Shown: positions 7,166-13,314 of the stretch, in pieces
How the letters are laid out: each line of letters opens with the position of its first letter
Numbering within the stretch: the stretch's first letter is position 1
Assembly: GCA_945900695.1 (NCBI GenBank)
Contig: CAMDJU010000047.1
Span: forward strand, 1 to 13,314
Source: Bordetella parapertussis
Lineage (GTDB): Bacteria > Pseudomonadota > Gammaproteobacteria > Burkholderiales > Burkholderiaceae_C
DNA: 13,314 nt
Reading direction: 5' to 3'
The notes under the pieces: generated by a model
Seen by the model: the letters and a program-made list of their open reading frames with translations, nothing else
The model's database searches: none
What the model was told of the DNA's origin: nothing
Translations under genes and position numbers: made by a program

Positions 7166-8412
7166 ACGCGACCGTCCCGTCCAAGGGCTTGAGCCCGGCC
7201 ACGGTGGTGATCTGGGCTGGCATCAGTGCGGCTTTGCACGTGGGCAAAATCCCGCCCGCCATTCCGCTGCTGCACCACGAATTGGGCATGAGCCTGATGC
7301 AGGCGGGCTTGATGTTGTCGATGGTGCAGTTCGCCGGCATGTTGTTGGGCTTGGTGGTGGGATTGAGCGCCGACCACTGGGGCCTGCGCAAGTGCATGCT
7401 GATGGGTTTGAGCCTGATGTTTTTTTCCAGTTGCCTCGGTGGTTTGGCCCCCGACGCCATCACCTTGCTGGTGCTGCGAGGGGTGGAAGGTCTGGGTTTT
7501 TTGCTGGTGGTCACGCCTGCGCCGGGCTTGATCCGGCAAAACGTTGCACCCGCGGAGCTGAACGCCCGCATGGGCGGTTGGGGCACTTATATGTCGTTTG
7601 GCAGTGCTTTGGGTTTGTTGCTTGGGCCCATCATCATGGGTTTGTGGAGCTGGACCACCTGGTGGATGTTTGCCGGCGGTGTGTCCTTTTTGGCTTGGCT
7701 GGCTGTATGGGTGGTGGTGCCTCGGCCGGTGTCACGACCCACCCCATTGGCCCCACAGGAAACGCTGGCCGCGGTGGCCGGTTGGCGCGACCGCTTGGGG
7801 CGCACCCTCACCACCCCGGGGCCGTGGCTCATTGCGCTTGCCTTTGCGGTCTACACGGGTCAGTGGATGTCGGTGATTGGGTTTTTGCCCACCATCTACA
7901 CCCAAAACCAAATTTCTTGGGGCATGACGGGCGTGCTCACCGCGCTGGTGGCTTTGGTGAATTTTTCGGGCAATTGGATGTCTGGTCGTTTGCTGCAAAG
8001 CGGTTGGAGTGCGCGCCAAACCATGGCCACAGGCTATGTGGTCATGGGCCTGGGCGCGGTCGGTGCCTTTTTGGATTGGGGCGGCTTTCAATTGCCTTTT
8101 GCGGCCCGCTATGCCTGCGTGGTTTTGTTCTCGGCGGTGGGCGGATTGATACCCGGCACCTTGTTCGCCTGCGCGGTGCGGCTGGCCCCCAGCGAGGACA
8201 CTGTTTCCACCACGGTGGGTTGGATGCAGCAATGGTCGGCCACCGGCCAATTCTTTGGTCCCTTGGCGGTGGCCTGGTTGGCCGGTGCCGTGGGCGGCTG
8301 GCAATGGACCTGGGTGGTCACGCTCAGCATGGCCACGATGGGTTTGCTGCTGGCGCTGCGCATCCAACAAGCGCTGGCGCGAAAAACCTTGGCTGCGCAG
8401 CCCCATGCTTGA
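7162..8412 (+). CDS. MFS transporter of the CynX/NimT-like type
   Basis: A 416-aa integral membrane protein with about 12 hydrophobic segments, a central loop near residues 190-220 (rich in Pro, Arg and Thr), and MFS motif A between helices 2 and 3, GLSADHWGLRK (67-77), with RGVEGLGF (106-113) in helix 4. The N-terminal ALHVGKIPPAIPLL (24-37) resembles putative cyanate/nitroimidazole permeases (CynX/NimT), but the substrate cannot be read from sequence. ATG 7162 overlaps the dgt stop (ATGA), and its 3' end overlaps the DUF1415 gene by 8 bp. The long in-frame extension upstream to 7111 is rejected because of coupling. It probably lies in the same operon as aroKB-dgt without an obvious metabolic link. 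Confidence 0.85.
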   Translation: MNATVPSKGLSPATVVIWAGISAALHVGKIPPAIPLLHHELGMSLMQAGLMLSMVQFAGMLLGLVVGLSADHWGLRKCMLMGLSLMFFSSCLGGLAPDAITLLVLRGVEGLGFLLVVTPAPGLIRQNVAPAELNARMGGWGTYMSFGSALGLLLGPIIMGLWSWTTWWMFAGGVSFLAWLAVWVVVPRPVSRPTPLAPQETLAAVAGWRDRLGRTLTTPGPWLIALAFAVYTGQWMSVIGFLPTIYTQNQISWGMTGVLTALVALVNFSGNWMSGRLLQSGWSARQTMATGYVVMGLGAVGAFLDWGGFQLPFAARYACVVLFSAVGGLIPGTLFACAVRLAPSEDTVSTTVGWMQQWSATGQFFGPLAVAWLAGAVGGWQWTWVVTLSMATMGLLLALRIQQALARKTLAAQPHA

Positions 8413-9007
8413 TCCAGCGGATACCGAGCGCATCGCCATTGAAGACACCCAATGGTGGCTGTCTCGCGCCGTGGTGGGCTTGAACCTGTGCCCGTTTGCC
8501 AAAGCGGTGATGGCCAAAGGGCAGGTGCGCTATGTGGTGACCGAACTCACCGAGCCCGAGCAGATCTTGTTGCTGCTCAAAACCGAGATGCAAACCTTGG
8601 TGGATGCCGAACCCGACACGCTGGATACCACTTTGTTGATTGCGCCCTACCTGCTGCCCGACTTCTTGGACTTCAATGAATTTTTGTTCGACTGCGAAGC
8701 GCTGCTGCAAGACCTGGATTTGGAGGGTGTTCTGCAAATCGCCGACTTCCACCCCGGTTACCAGTTCGCAGGTTCCGCGCCCGATGACGTGGAAAACCGC
8801 ACCAACCAGTCGCCTTACCCCACGCTGCATTTGCTGCGCGAGGACAGCGTGAGTCGCGCTGTTGAGGCCTTTCCCGATGCAGCCCTGATTTATGAGCGCA
8901 ACACCGCCTTGCTGCGTGAGATGGGCGTGGCGGGTTGGCAAGCTTTGGGGCTGCAAGCGAGGTTGTATGGGAAGTTGGATTCGGGCGGCGACGGCCCCAT
9001 TGCATAA
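8405..9007 (+). CDS. DUF1415 family protein
   Basis: A 200-aa soluble protein recognisable as DUF1415, a proteobacterial family of unknown function. Visible motifs: TQWWLSRAVVGLNLCPFAKAV (15-35), with the invariant LCPFA; DTTLLIAPYLLPDFLDFNEF (74-93); GVLQIADFHPGYQFAGS (108-124); DDVENRTNQSPYPTLHLLRE (127-146). The usual NYTNRSPYP reads NRTNQSPYP here, a mild variation. The conserved Cys, His and acidic residues suggest an enzyme or metal site, but that is inference. Start ATG 8405 overlaps the MFS stop by 8 bp; it is the last gene of the long plus-strand cluster. No terminator with a T-tract is evident in the following 110 bp. Confidence 0.88.
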   Translation: MLDPADTERIAIEDTQWWLSRAVVGLNLCPFAKAVMAKGQVRYVVTELTEPEQILLLLKTEMQTLVDAEPDTLDTTLLIAPYLLPDFLDFNEFLFDCEALLQDLDLEGVLQIADFHPGYQFAGSAPDDVENRTNQSPYPTLHLLREDSVSRAVEAFPDAALIYERNTALLREMGVAGWQALGLQARLYGKLDSGGDGPIA

Positions 9008-9081
9008 GCAGCACCGTCACGCGCAAGCGCGTCGCGGCTTGACTTCAATGCAAGGCATGAATCACTCAAAAATGAAATAAC

Positions 9082-9123
9082 CATGTATTTTCTCTATGCA
9101 TCAATTAAAATACATGAATGTAT
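9082..9123. promoter_or_regulatory. Nested inverted repeats covering the ATPase start codon
   Basis: CATGTATTTT (9082-9091) and AAAATACATG (9107-9116) form perfect 10-bp arms around a 15-bp centre. The right arm also pairs with the start-codon region as ATACAT-GA-ATGTAT (9110-9123). So ATGTAT or its complement occurs three times within 42 bp, ending inside codon 2 of the ATPase gene. The layout looks like an operator for a dimeric regulator. It could also fold as an mRNA hairpin that hides the start. A plausible SD is absent. Confidence 0.6.
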
Positions 9124-10311
9124 CAGCGTCAATTCCAGCAAAAGCTCACCCAGCTCTTAAGGCAGTTTCCTGCTGTAGGGTTGCTGGGGCCGCGTCAGGT
9201 GGGCAAAACCACATTGGCTTTTGTCCAAAAAACGCTTTATCCCGACGCGCTTTATTTGGACCTTGAGCTGCCTTCCGCGCAAAGGCAACTGGATGACCCG
9301 GAAGCTTTTTTGATGGCCCATGCGCAACAGTTGGTCATCTTGGACGAGGTGCAGCGCATGCCCGAGTTGTTTGGCATTTTGCGCGGCGTCATTGACCAGC
9401 GACGCCGGATGGGGCAAGCCAGCGGGCAGTTCTTGTTGCTGGGTTCGGCCACCGGTGTGTTGATGCAACAGTCCAGTGAAAGCTTGGCCGGGCGGGTGGC
9501 TTATGTGGAGCTGCCGCCGCTTCTGGCATTCGAAATTTTCACCGATCTTCCCACTGTTGCAGACCTCAATGCCCTGTGGGTTCGTGGCGGTTTCCCCATG
9601 TCCTGGTTGGCCCCAACCGATGCAGACAGCATGACTTGGCGTGAAGCGTTTATTGCCACCTATTTGGAAAAAGACATTCCAGCGCTGGGGCCTCGAATAC
9701 CTTCCACCACCCTGCGGCGCTTGTGGACCATGTTGGCGCATCACCAAGGCGAGCTGTTGGATCTGTCCAAACTCGCAGCTGCTTTGGCCATCAGCGGTCA
9801 AACCGTCAGCCGGTACATCGACTTGTTGTGCGATTTGATGCTGGTGCGCCGCTTGCCCGCCTGGCACGGCAATGTGAGCAAGCGTTTGATTCGCTCACCC
9901 AAGGTGTATGTGCGAGACAGTGGTGTGGTGCATGCCTTGTTGGGCTTGTCAACCTTGGACGCTTTGCTGGGCCACCCCGTGGCGGGTTCAAGTTGGGAGG
10001 GCTTTGTGATGGAGCAGTTGATCAACGCAGCGCCACAGGCAGAGGTCAGTTTTTACCGAACCAGCAACGGTGCCGAGGCGGACTTGGTGTTGACGTTTCG
10101 GAACCAGCAAACCTGGGTCATCGAAATCAAGCGTTCCAGCGCGCCCACTTTATCGAGGGGCTTTTATCAAGCGGCCACAGACCTGAGGGCCGTGCGAAAA
10201 CTGTTGGTCGCGCCTGTAGCGCAAACCTATCCTTTAAAAGAAGGCATTCAGGTGGTGGATGTGATGACGGCTATTCGCTGGGTGACGGAACAAGAAGAAA
10301 ACCATGGTTAA
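9118..10311 (+). CDS. AAA family ATPase with C-terminal DUF4143 (nuclease-like) domain
   Basis: A 397-aa protein of the AAA_14 + DUF4143 class common in bacterial and archaeal accessory regions; biological role unknown. Seen: Walker A GLLGPRQVGKTT (21-32), YLDLE strand (46-50), Walker B LVILDEVQRMP (72-82), sensor-like FLLLGSAT (105-112), ESLAGRVAYVELPPL (121-135), the TYLEKDI motif (181-187), a winged-helix-like part (about 198-245), and a C-terminal region with SSWEGFVMEQL (291-301), YRTSNGAEADLVL (313-325) and VIEIKRS (334-340). The E320/D322...E336-x-K338 spacing resembles a PD-(D/E)XK nuclease core. The length is standard and intact. It sits behind an AT-rich gap after the housekeeping operon and overlaps the methyltransferase by 8 bp. 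Class members are often mobile, so lateral acquisition is plausible. Confidence 0.9.
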   Translation: MYQRQFQQKLTQLLRQFPAVGLLGPRQVGKTTLAFVQKTLYPDALYLDLELPSAQRQLDDPEAFLMAHAQQLVILDEVQRMPELFGILRGVIDQRRRMGQASGQFLLLGSATGVLMQQSSESLAGRVAYVELPPLLAFEIFTDLPTVADLNALWVRGGFPMSWLAPTDADSMTWREAFIATYLEKDIPALGPRIPSTTLRRLWTMLAHHQGELLDLSKLAAALAISGQTVSRYIDLLCDLMLVRRLPAWHGNVSKRLIRSPKVYVRDSGVVHALLGLSTLDALLGHPVAGSSWEGFVMEQLINAAPQAEVSFYRTSNGAEADLVLTFRNQQTWVIEIKRSSAPTLSRGFYQAATDLRAVRKLLVAPVAQTYPLKEGIQVVDVMTAIRWVTEQEENHG

Positions 10312-11218
10312 AACAAAACACACATTTCCCCCCAAATTCCAAGATCCCAGCCATCAACTCGACCTGCACCCTGGCCAGTCCATCGAGTTGCTCAAGGCCC
10401 TGCACATCCTCACGCGCGAGGGCAAGATCAACCAGGATTCGCGGCGCAAGTTAAAGCAGGTCAAGCACCTGTTTCAGTTCATTGAAAAGCCGTTGATGGC
10501 CATGCTGACCGAGCGCTTGGCGCAAGGCAGCAACGCGCCCATCGTGCTGGCCGATCACGGCGCAGGCAAGTCGTATTTGGGTTTCATGATCCACGACTGG
10601 TTTTTCAAACCCCAACAATTGATGCACGGTCGCTCGGTGGGAAAGGTGATTGGCATTGAAAGCCGTGCAGAGTTGGTGGCGGCCTCCCAGCAGATCGCGA
10701 AACAACTGGGTTTCGAGCCGGGCATGCAGTTCATCCATGCCAGTGTGAGCCAAGCCACCGCTGATCAGCGCCTGCCCGACAGCGTGGATATGGTCACCGC
10801 GCTGCACGCTTGCGACACCGCCACCGACGACGCCATTGCCTTTGGTTTGGCCAAACACGCGCAGTACATGGCTTTGGTGCCGTGTTGCCAAGCTGAGGTG
10901 GCCGCCTGCCTGCGCCAAGACAAAGCCCTGCAACTGGCACGCACCCCATTGGCCGAGTTGTGGCGCCACCCATTGCACACCCGCGAGATGGGCAGCCAAA
11001 TCACCAATGTGATGAGGTGCCTGTATTTGGAGTCACAGGGTTACCAAGTCACTGTCACCGAGTTGGTGGGGTGGGAGCACAGCATGAAAAACGAGCTGAT
11101 CTTGGCGCAACACACGGGACAAAAAACACACAGCGCCAGGGAGCGTTTGCAGGCTTTGTTGGGTCAGTTGGGCTTACAAGCCTGGGGGGAACAGCGGTTT
11201 CCTTTGCGCCAAGGCTGA
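10304..11218 (+). CDS. Class I SAM-dependent methyltransferase (Methyltransf_32-like)
   Basis: A 304-aa protein. A helical N-terminal region (about 25-75, rich in Lys/Arg) precedes a Rossmann-like core: motif I as VLADHGAGKSYLGF (81-94), acidic end of strand 2 in VIGIES (115-120), VDMVTALHACDTATDDAIAFG (161-181), and LVPCCQ (191-196). The HACDTATD plus PCC(H/Q) pair is characteristic of a methyltransferase group that includes Trm13-like tRNA methyltransferases; the target here is unknown, and RNA is a reasonable guess only. The usual acidic Asp/Glu-x-Gly of motif I is DHGAGKS here. ATG 10304 overlaps the ATPase stop by 8 bp, implying co-translation. No terminator follows. Confidence 0.8.
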   Translation: MVKTKHTFPPKFQDPSHQLDLHPGQSIELLKALHILTREGKINQDSRRKLKQVKHLFQFIEKPLMAMLTERLAQGSNAPIVLADHGAGKSYLGFMIHDWFFKPQQLMHGRSVGKVIGIESRAELVAASQQIAKQLGFEPGMQFIHASVSQATADQRLPDSVDMVTALHACDTATDDAIAFGLAKHAQYMALVPCCQAEVAACLRQDKALQLARTPLAELWRHPLHTREMGSQITNVMRCLYLESQGYQVTVTELVGWEHSMKNELILAQHTGQKTHSARERLQALLGQLGLQAWGEQRFPLRQG

Positions 11219-11252
11219 GTCTGGCTAAGGCGGGTTGACCCCTCATGCGGGT

Positions 11253-11486
11253 TCACACCATCAAGTCAACGGACATCCCTTTGACAGGAAATGGGTTGAT
11301 AAACGCTCCCAAGGGGTGGCGCTTGGGGGCGGGTTTTGAGCTGCCAGGTGACGATGAAGCATTTTGGTTCGTGGTGCGCTGGCGATAAAGCCCTGCTGGC
11401 CAACGCGGGTCGGGCAAAACTTCCCAACCTTCGTCCAGTTCAGTGACGTTCGGTGTGGCTGTTTGACCAAAAAAGCGGTAATTCAT
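11253..11486 (-). CDS. Small hypothetical protein, possibly from a leaderless transcript
   Basis: 77 codons from ATG 11486-11484 to TGA 11255-11253; not a recognised family. The first part is compact and has biased composition (TELDEGWEVLPDPRWPAGLYR, residues about 16-36); the middle (about 38-60) is Ser/Pro/Asn-rich and probably disordered. No Shine-Dalgarno precedes the ATG, but the promoter at 11493-11521 would start transcription at or next to the A of the ATG, so translation would be leaderless. It may be a genuine small gene, the remnant of a larger one, or chance. GC-rich DNA readily leaves open frames of this size, so the promoter is the main support. Confidence 0.35.
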   Translation of the reverse strand: MNYRFFGQTATPNVTELDEGWEVLPDPRWPAGLYRQRTTNQNASSSPGSSKPAPKRHPLGAFINPFPVKGMSVDLMV

Positions 11487-11492
11487 GCATTA

Positions 11493-11521
11493 AATATAAT
11501 ACCAAAGTTAAATAAAGTCAA
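11493..11521 (-). promoter_or_regulatory. Near-consensus sigma-70 promoter on the minus strand
   Basis: Read on the minus strand: -35 TTGACT (11521-11516), 17-bp spacer, -10 TATATT (11498-11493). Expected transcription start is about 7 nt after the -10, at 11486, which is the first base of an ATG. The spacing is optimal and both boxes are one or two bases off consensus. AT-rich DNA upstream (11522-11560) could act as an UP element. Confidence 0.55.
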
Positions 11522-11572
11522 TAAAAATACCATTTTTAGTGCAAAAAGATTTAAAAATGCACCTGCAAAGCG

Positions 11573-11600
11573 ATCTGACCCCATTTAAATGGGGTCAGAT
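11573..11600. repeat. Perfect 28-bp palindrome at the left end
   Basis: ATCTGACCCC-ATTTAAAT-GGGGTCAGAT reads identically on both strands across all 28 positions. It is two head-to-head copies of the ATCTGACCCC core also found at the right end. It can extrude as a cruciform or single-strand hairpin, the substrate type for HUH transposases. Confidence 0.9.
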
Positions 11601-11607
11601 TCCAATT
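11591..11607 (+). repeat. Left 17-bp terminal inverted repeat
   Basis: GGGGTCAGATTCCAATT, exactly the reverse complement of 12414-12430. It ends 11 bp before the transposase ATG. Confidence 0.9.
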
Positions 11608-11618
11608 AATATGACGAC

Positions 11619-12326
11619 ATGGCCCGCTTACCTCGTTTGACCGTGACTGGTTACCCCCACCATGTGATCTTGCGGGGAAACAATCGCCAAGCCATTTTTG
11701 CTTCGCAGGTCGATCGCCTGCGCATGCTGGACTTGCTCGCGCACCACAGTGCAGAAAACTCAGTGCAAGTGCACGCTTACGTATTGATGGACAACCACCT
11801 TCACCTGTTGGTCACGCCACAAAAAGACGGTGGTTTGCCCGCCATGATGCAAGGGGTGGGACGGAGTTACGTCAGGGCGTTCAATGACGCGCAAGGCCGC
11901 ACTGGCACCCTTTGGGAGGGGCGCTACCGATCGTCGGTGATCCAAAGTGAGCGCTATTTGCTCGCATGCATGGTCTATATCGACCTCAACCCAGTTCGCG
12001 CTGGGATGGTGGCGCAGGCGGTCGATCACCCTTGGTCCAGCCATGCCCATTACCTGGGCCGGCGGGTGGACAGTTTGATCACGCCCCATCCTTTGTTTTG
12101 GGCGTTGGGCAACACCCCTTTTGAGCGCGAGGCCGCTTACGCCGAATTGGTGCAAGCTGGCTTGGGAGCGAACCAACAAGGCGCATTGACCGATGCGGCG
12201 CTCAAAGGTTGGGCATTGGGCGAGACTGACTTCATGGCTGAATTGCAAGAAAAAACGACCCGTCGTCCCCAAAAGGCCAAAGTTGGTAGACCGCCGTTGA
12301 CTGTGCAGACCGACGATTTGGCGTAG
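11619..12326 (+). CDS. REP-associated tyrosine transposase (IS200/Y1 family)
   Basis: A 235-aa HUH endonuclease of the Y1_Tnp class that nicks and joins single-stranded DNA at hairpins. Visible: MARLPRLTVTGYPHHVILRG (1-20), with the family N-terminus; the metal-binding HLH in LMDNHLHLLVTP (56-67; H60, H62); a candidate catalytic Tyr in GRSYVRAFN (Y84); GRTGTLWEGRYRSSVI (93-108); and ERYLLACMVYIDLNPVRAGMV (111-131), all typical of the RAYT group. The C-terminal about 80 residues end in a basic KVGRPPL tail. The gene appears intact. No strong SD precedes ATG 11619. The flanking repeats form its probable substrate. It resembles domesticated RAYTs that keep REP-like repeats at fixed loci. Confidence 0.93.
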   Translation: MARLPRLTVTGYPHHVILRGNNRQAIFASQVDRLRMLDLLAHHSAENSVQVHAYVLMDNHLHLLVTPQKDGGLPAMMQGVGRSYVRAFNDAQGRTGTLWEGRYRSSVIQSERYLLACMVYIDLNPVRAGMVAQAVDHPWSSHAHYLGRRVDSLITPHPLFWALGNTPFEREAAYAELVQAGLGANQQGALTDAALKGWALGETDFMAELQEKTTRRPQKAKVGRPPLTVQTDDLA

Positions 12327-12371
12327 ATTATGAAAAAGTCCAATAAAAGTCATTGATCTTGTTTAATTTTC

Positions 12372-12390
12372 AATCTGTCCCTAGTTAATT
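12372..12390 (+). repeat. Degenerate internal copy of the right-end repeat
   Basis: AATCTGTCCCTAGTTAATT matches AATCTGACCCCAATTAATT (12420-12438) at 16 of 19 positions, in the same orientation, 48 bp away. It looks like an older, decayed copy of the same repeat. Confidence 0.65.
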
Positions 12391-12413
12391 GAGTCAAGTT
12401 GAATTGTGAAATA

Positions 12414-12430
12414 AATTGGAATCTGACCCC
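12414..12430 (-). repeat. Right 17-bp terminal inverted repeat
   Basis: AATTGGAATCTGACCCC, the exact reverse complement of 11591-11607. The similarity to the left end fades after the CCCC into AT-rich bases on both sides. Confidence 0.9.
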
Positions 12431-12441
12431 AATTAATTTGC

Positions 12442-12470
12442 TTGGCATTGATGTTGCGCTGGACTAAGAT
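12442..12470 (+). promoter_or_regulatory. Promoter of gltB
   Basis: -35 TTGGCA (12442-12447), 17-bp spacer, -10 TAAGAT (12465-12470). Expected start is near 12477, giving a leader of about 32 nt before ATG 12509. The -35 lies only 3 bp beyond the right-end repeat (AATTAATT ending at 12438), so AT-rich repeat bases occupy the UP-element position. This is the only well-formed promoter seen upstream of gltB. Confidence 0.6.
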
Positions 12471-12508
12471 TCACGTCCTTTTGAAGTTGAACTGCCAAGG
12501 AACGCGCC

Positions 12509-13314
12509 ATGTCTCAGGCCTCGAACCCGTTTGATCCCCGCTCTTTTACCGAGGGTTTGTACCAGCCCTCCCAAGAACACGACGCCTGTGGCGTGGGTTT
12601 TGTGGCGCACATCAAGGGGGCGAAAACCCATGCCATCGTCAGCCAAGCGCTGAAGATTTTGGAAAACCTGGACCACCGTGGCGCGGTGGGTGCCGACAAA
12701 TTGATGGGTGACGGTGCGGGCATCTTGATCCAGCTGCCTGACGCGCTGTACCGCGCCGACATGGCGGCCCGAGGCGTGGCCTTGCCCGCGTTTGGTGAAT
12801 ACGGCGTGGGCATGGTGTTTTTGCCCAAAGAACATGCTTCGCGTTTGGCTTGCGAGCAAGAGTTGGAACGCGCGATTCGCGCTGAAGGCCAAGTGCTGTT
12901 GGGCTGGCGCGATGTGCCGGTGAATCTTGAGATGCCCATGTCGCCCACGGTGCGTGCCAAAGAGCCTGTCATCCGTCAAGTCTTCATCGGGCGCGGCAAC
13001 GACGTCATTGTGCAAGACGCCTTGGAGCGCAAACTCTACGTCATCCGCAAAACCGCCAGCGCGGCCATCTCGCACCTGAACCTGAAGCACGGCAAAGAGT
13101 ATTACGTGCCCAGCATGTCGAGTCGCACCATCATTTACAAAGGCTTGCTGCTGGCCGACCAAGTGGGCACCTATTTCAAAGACCTGCAAGACGAGCGCTG
13201 CGTCTCGGCTTTGGGCTTGGTGCACCAGCGCTTTTCCACCAACACCTTCCCCGAGTGGCCGCTGGCCCACCCCTACCGCTATGTGGCGCACAACGGCGAG
13301 ATCAACACCGTCAA
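12509..13314 (+). CDS. gltB: Glutamate synthase (GOGAT) large subunit, N-terminal part (runs off the right edge)
   Basis: The large subunit of NADPH-dependent GOGAT transfers the glutamine amide nitrogen to 2-oxoglutarate, in partnership with GltD. About 268 codons are visible, covering much of the class II glutaminase domain. After a 26-residue propeptide the catalytic Cys27 lies in EHDACGVGFVA (23-33), and the order ILENLDHRGAVGADKLMGDG (50-69, roughly), then LGLVHQRFSTNTFPEWPLAHPYR and VAHNGEINT near the window edge, is diagnostic of GltB. AAGGAA (12497-12502) precedes ATG 12509 by 6 nt, supporting this start. FMN, Fe-S and synthase domains lie outside the window. Confidence 0.97.
   Translation, partial: MSQASNPFDPRSFTEGLYQPSQEHDACGVGFVAHIKGAKTHAIVSQALKILENLDHRGAVGADKLMGDGAGILIQLPDALYRADMAARGVALPAFGEYGVGMVFLPKEHASRLACEQELERAIRAEGQVLLGWRDVPVNLEMPMSPTVRAKEPVIRQVFIGRGNDVIVQDALERKLYVIRKTASAAISHLNLKHGKEYYVPSMSSRTIIYKGLLLADQVGTYFKDLQDERCVSALGLVHQRFSTNTFPEWPLAHPYRYVAHNGEINTV

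Larger units (their letters stand above)
11219..11572. other. Intergenic stretch between the methyltransferase gene and the transposon-like unit
   Basis: A 354-bp stretch with no convincing protein gene on the plus strand. The first half is GC-rich like the neighbouring genes and contains a direct repeat GCGGGTT near 11232 and 11248. From about 11480 to 11572 composition turns strongly AT-rich. That part holds a near-consensus minus-strand promoter and an overlapping plus-strand TATAAT (11495-11500) that lacks a matching -35. The only candidate gene is the 77-codon minus-strand ORF annotated separately. Confidence 0.6.
11573..12438. mobile_element. IS200-like/REP-associated transposase unit with GGGGTCAGAT repeats
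   Basis: One transposase gene is bracketed by copies of a single repeat family. The left side is a perfect 28-bp palindrome (11573-11600) whose right half begins the 17-bp terminal repeat GGGGTCAGATTCCAATT (11591-11607). The right side has the exact reverse complement at 12414-12430 and a degenerate copy at 12372-12390. Between terminal repeats the unit is 840 bp. No target duplication is seen at the outer borders, as expected for HUH (Y1) enzymes. The ends are inferred from the repeats; RAYT genes usually mobilise REP-like repeats and not themselves, so whether the unit itself moves is open. Confidence 0.7.

Noticed and set aside
9019..9032. Palindrome ACGCGC-AA-GCGCGT after the DUF1415 gene as a terminator
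   Set aside because: The two-base centre cannot form a normal RNA loop and no T-tract follows; called only a chance GC palindrome.
11308..11337. CCCAAG...CTTGGG stem with nearby TTTT as terminator of the methyltransferase gene
   Set aside because: Six-pair stem, 90 bp past the stop, and the T run is short and separated from the stem by GGCGGG.
11463..11500. TTGACC (11463-11468) with TATAAT (11495-11500) as a plus-strand promoter for the transposase
   Set aside because: Spacer is 26 bp, far outside the usable range; the TATAAT overlaps the minus-strand -10 and is probably part of that AT-rich box.
11364..11588. Plus-strand 74-codon open frame upstream of the transposase
   Set aside because: Runs into the palindrome and AT-rich region, has no ribosome site or recognisable motif, and is antisense to the better supported leaderless ORF.
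1..13314. CRISPR array, tRNA or rRNA genes, prophage integration site
   Set aside because: No regularly spaced direct repeats, no tRNA-like cloverleaf with CCA end and no rRNA sequence was noticed on either strand.

Overview
The window looks like a chromosome segment of a betaproteobacterium of the Comamonadaceae type (Limnohabitans/Rhodoferax-like). The basis is gene order (mrcA divergent from pilM-N-O-P-Q, then aroK-aroB-dgt, with gltB downstream) and the character of the proteins. The genus is inference; no search was possible.

Layout: (1) 1-301, minus strand: the 5' end of mrcA (PBP1A). (2) 302-441: divergent intergenic region with an AT-rich promoter zone and an 8-bp-arm inverted repeat. 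(3) 442-9007, plus strand: eight genes chained by ATGA or 8-bp overlaps or by gaps of 9-11 bp. They are a type IV pilus alignment/secretin cluster (pilM, pilN, a pilO-pilP fusion, pilQ), then aroK, aroB, dgt, an MFS transporter and a DUF1415 protein. (4) 9118-11218: an AAA ATPase of the DUF4143 class, with an elaborate inverted-repeat array at its start codon, overlapping a SAM-dependent methyltransferase by 8 bp. (5) 11219-11572: a mostly gene-poor stretch with a strong minus-strand promoter that would fire a leaderless small ORF. (6) 11573-12438: an IS200-like/REP-associated (RAYT) transposase gene bracketed by GGGGTCAGAT-type repeats, including a perfect 28-bp palindrome on the left and 17-bp terminal inverted repeats. 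(7) 12442-13314: a near-consensus promoter and the 5' part of gltB (glutamate synthase large subunit).

The most interesting system is the pilus cluster. Textbook pilMNOPQ encodes a full actin-like PilM, separate PilO and PilP (PilP a lipoprotein), and a secretin with N-terminal AMIN domains. Here PilM is 203 aa and lacks the second half of the actin fold. PilO and PilP are joined in one 325-aa protein with no obvious PilP lipoprotein signal. PilQ (524 aa) goes from signal peptide straight to the N0 (STN) domain with no AMIN domain. Every change is in frame and the ATGA overlaps are preserved, so this reads as a coherent miniaturised trans-envelope machine, closer in size to the Haemophilus ComA-E or E. 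coli HofM-Q sets, not as decay. It could serve DNA uptake or a simplified pilus.

aroK and aroB supply the shikimate pathway, dgt hydrolyses dNTPs, and gltB starts the GOGAT operon. The transposon-like repeats end 3 bp upstream of the gltB -35 box.
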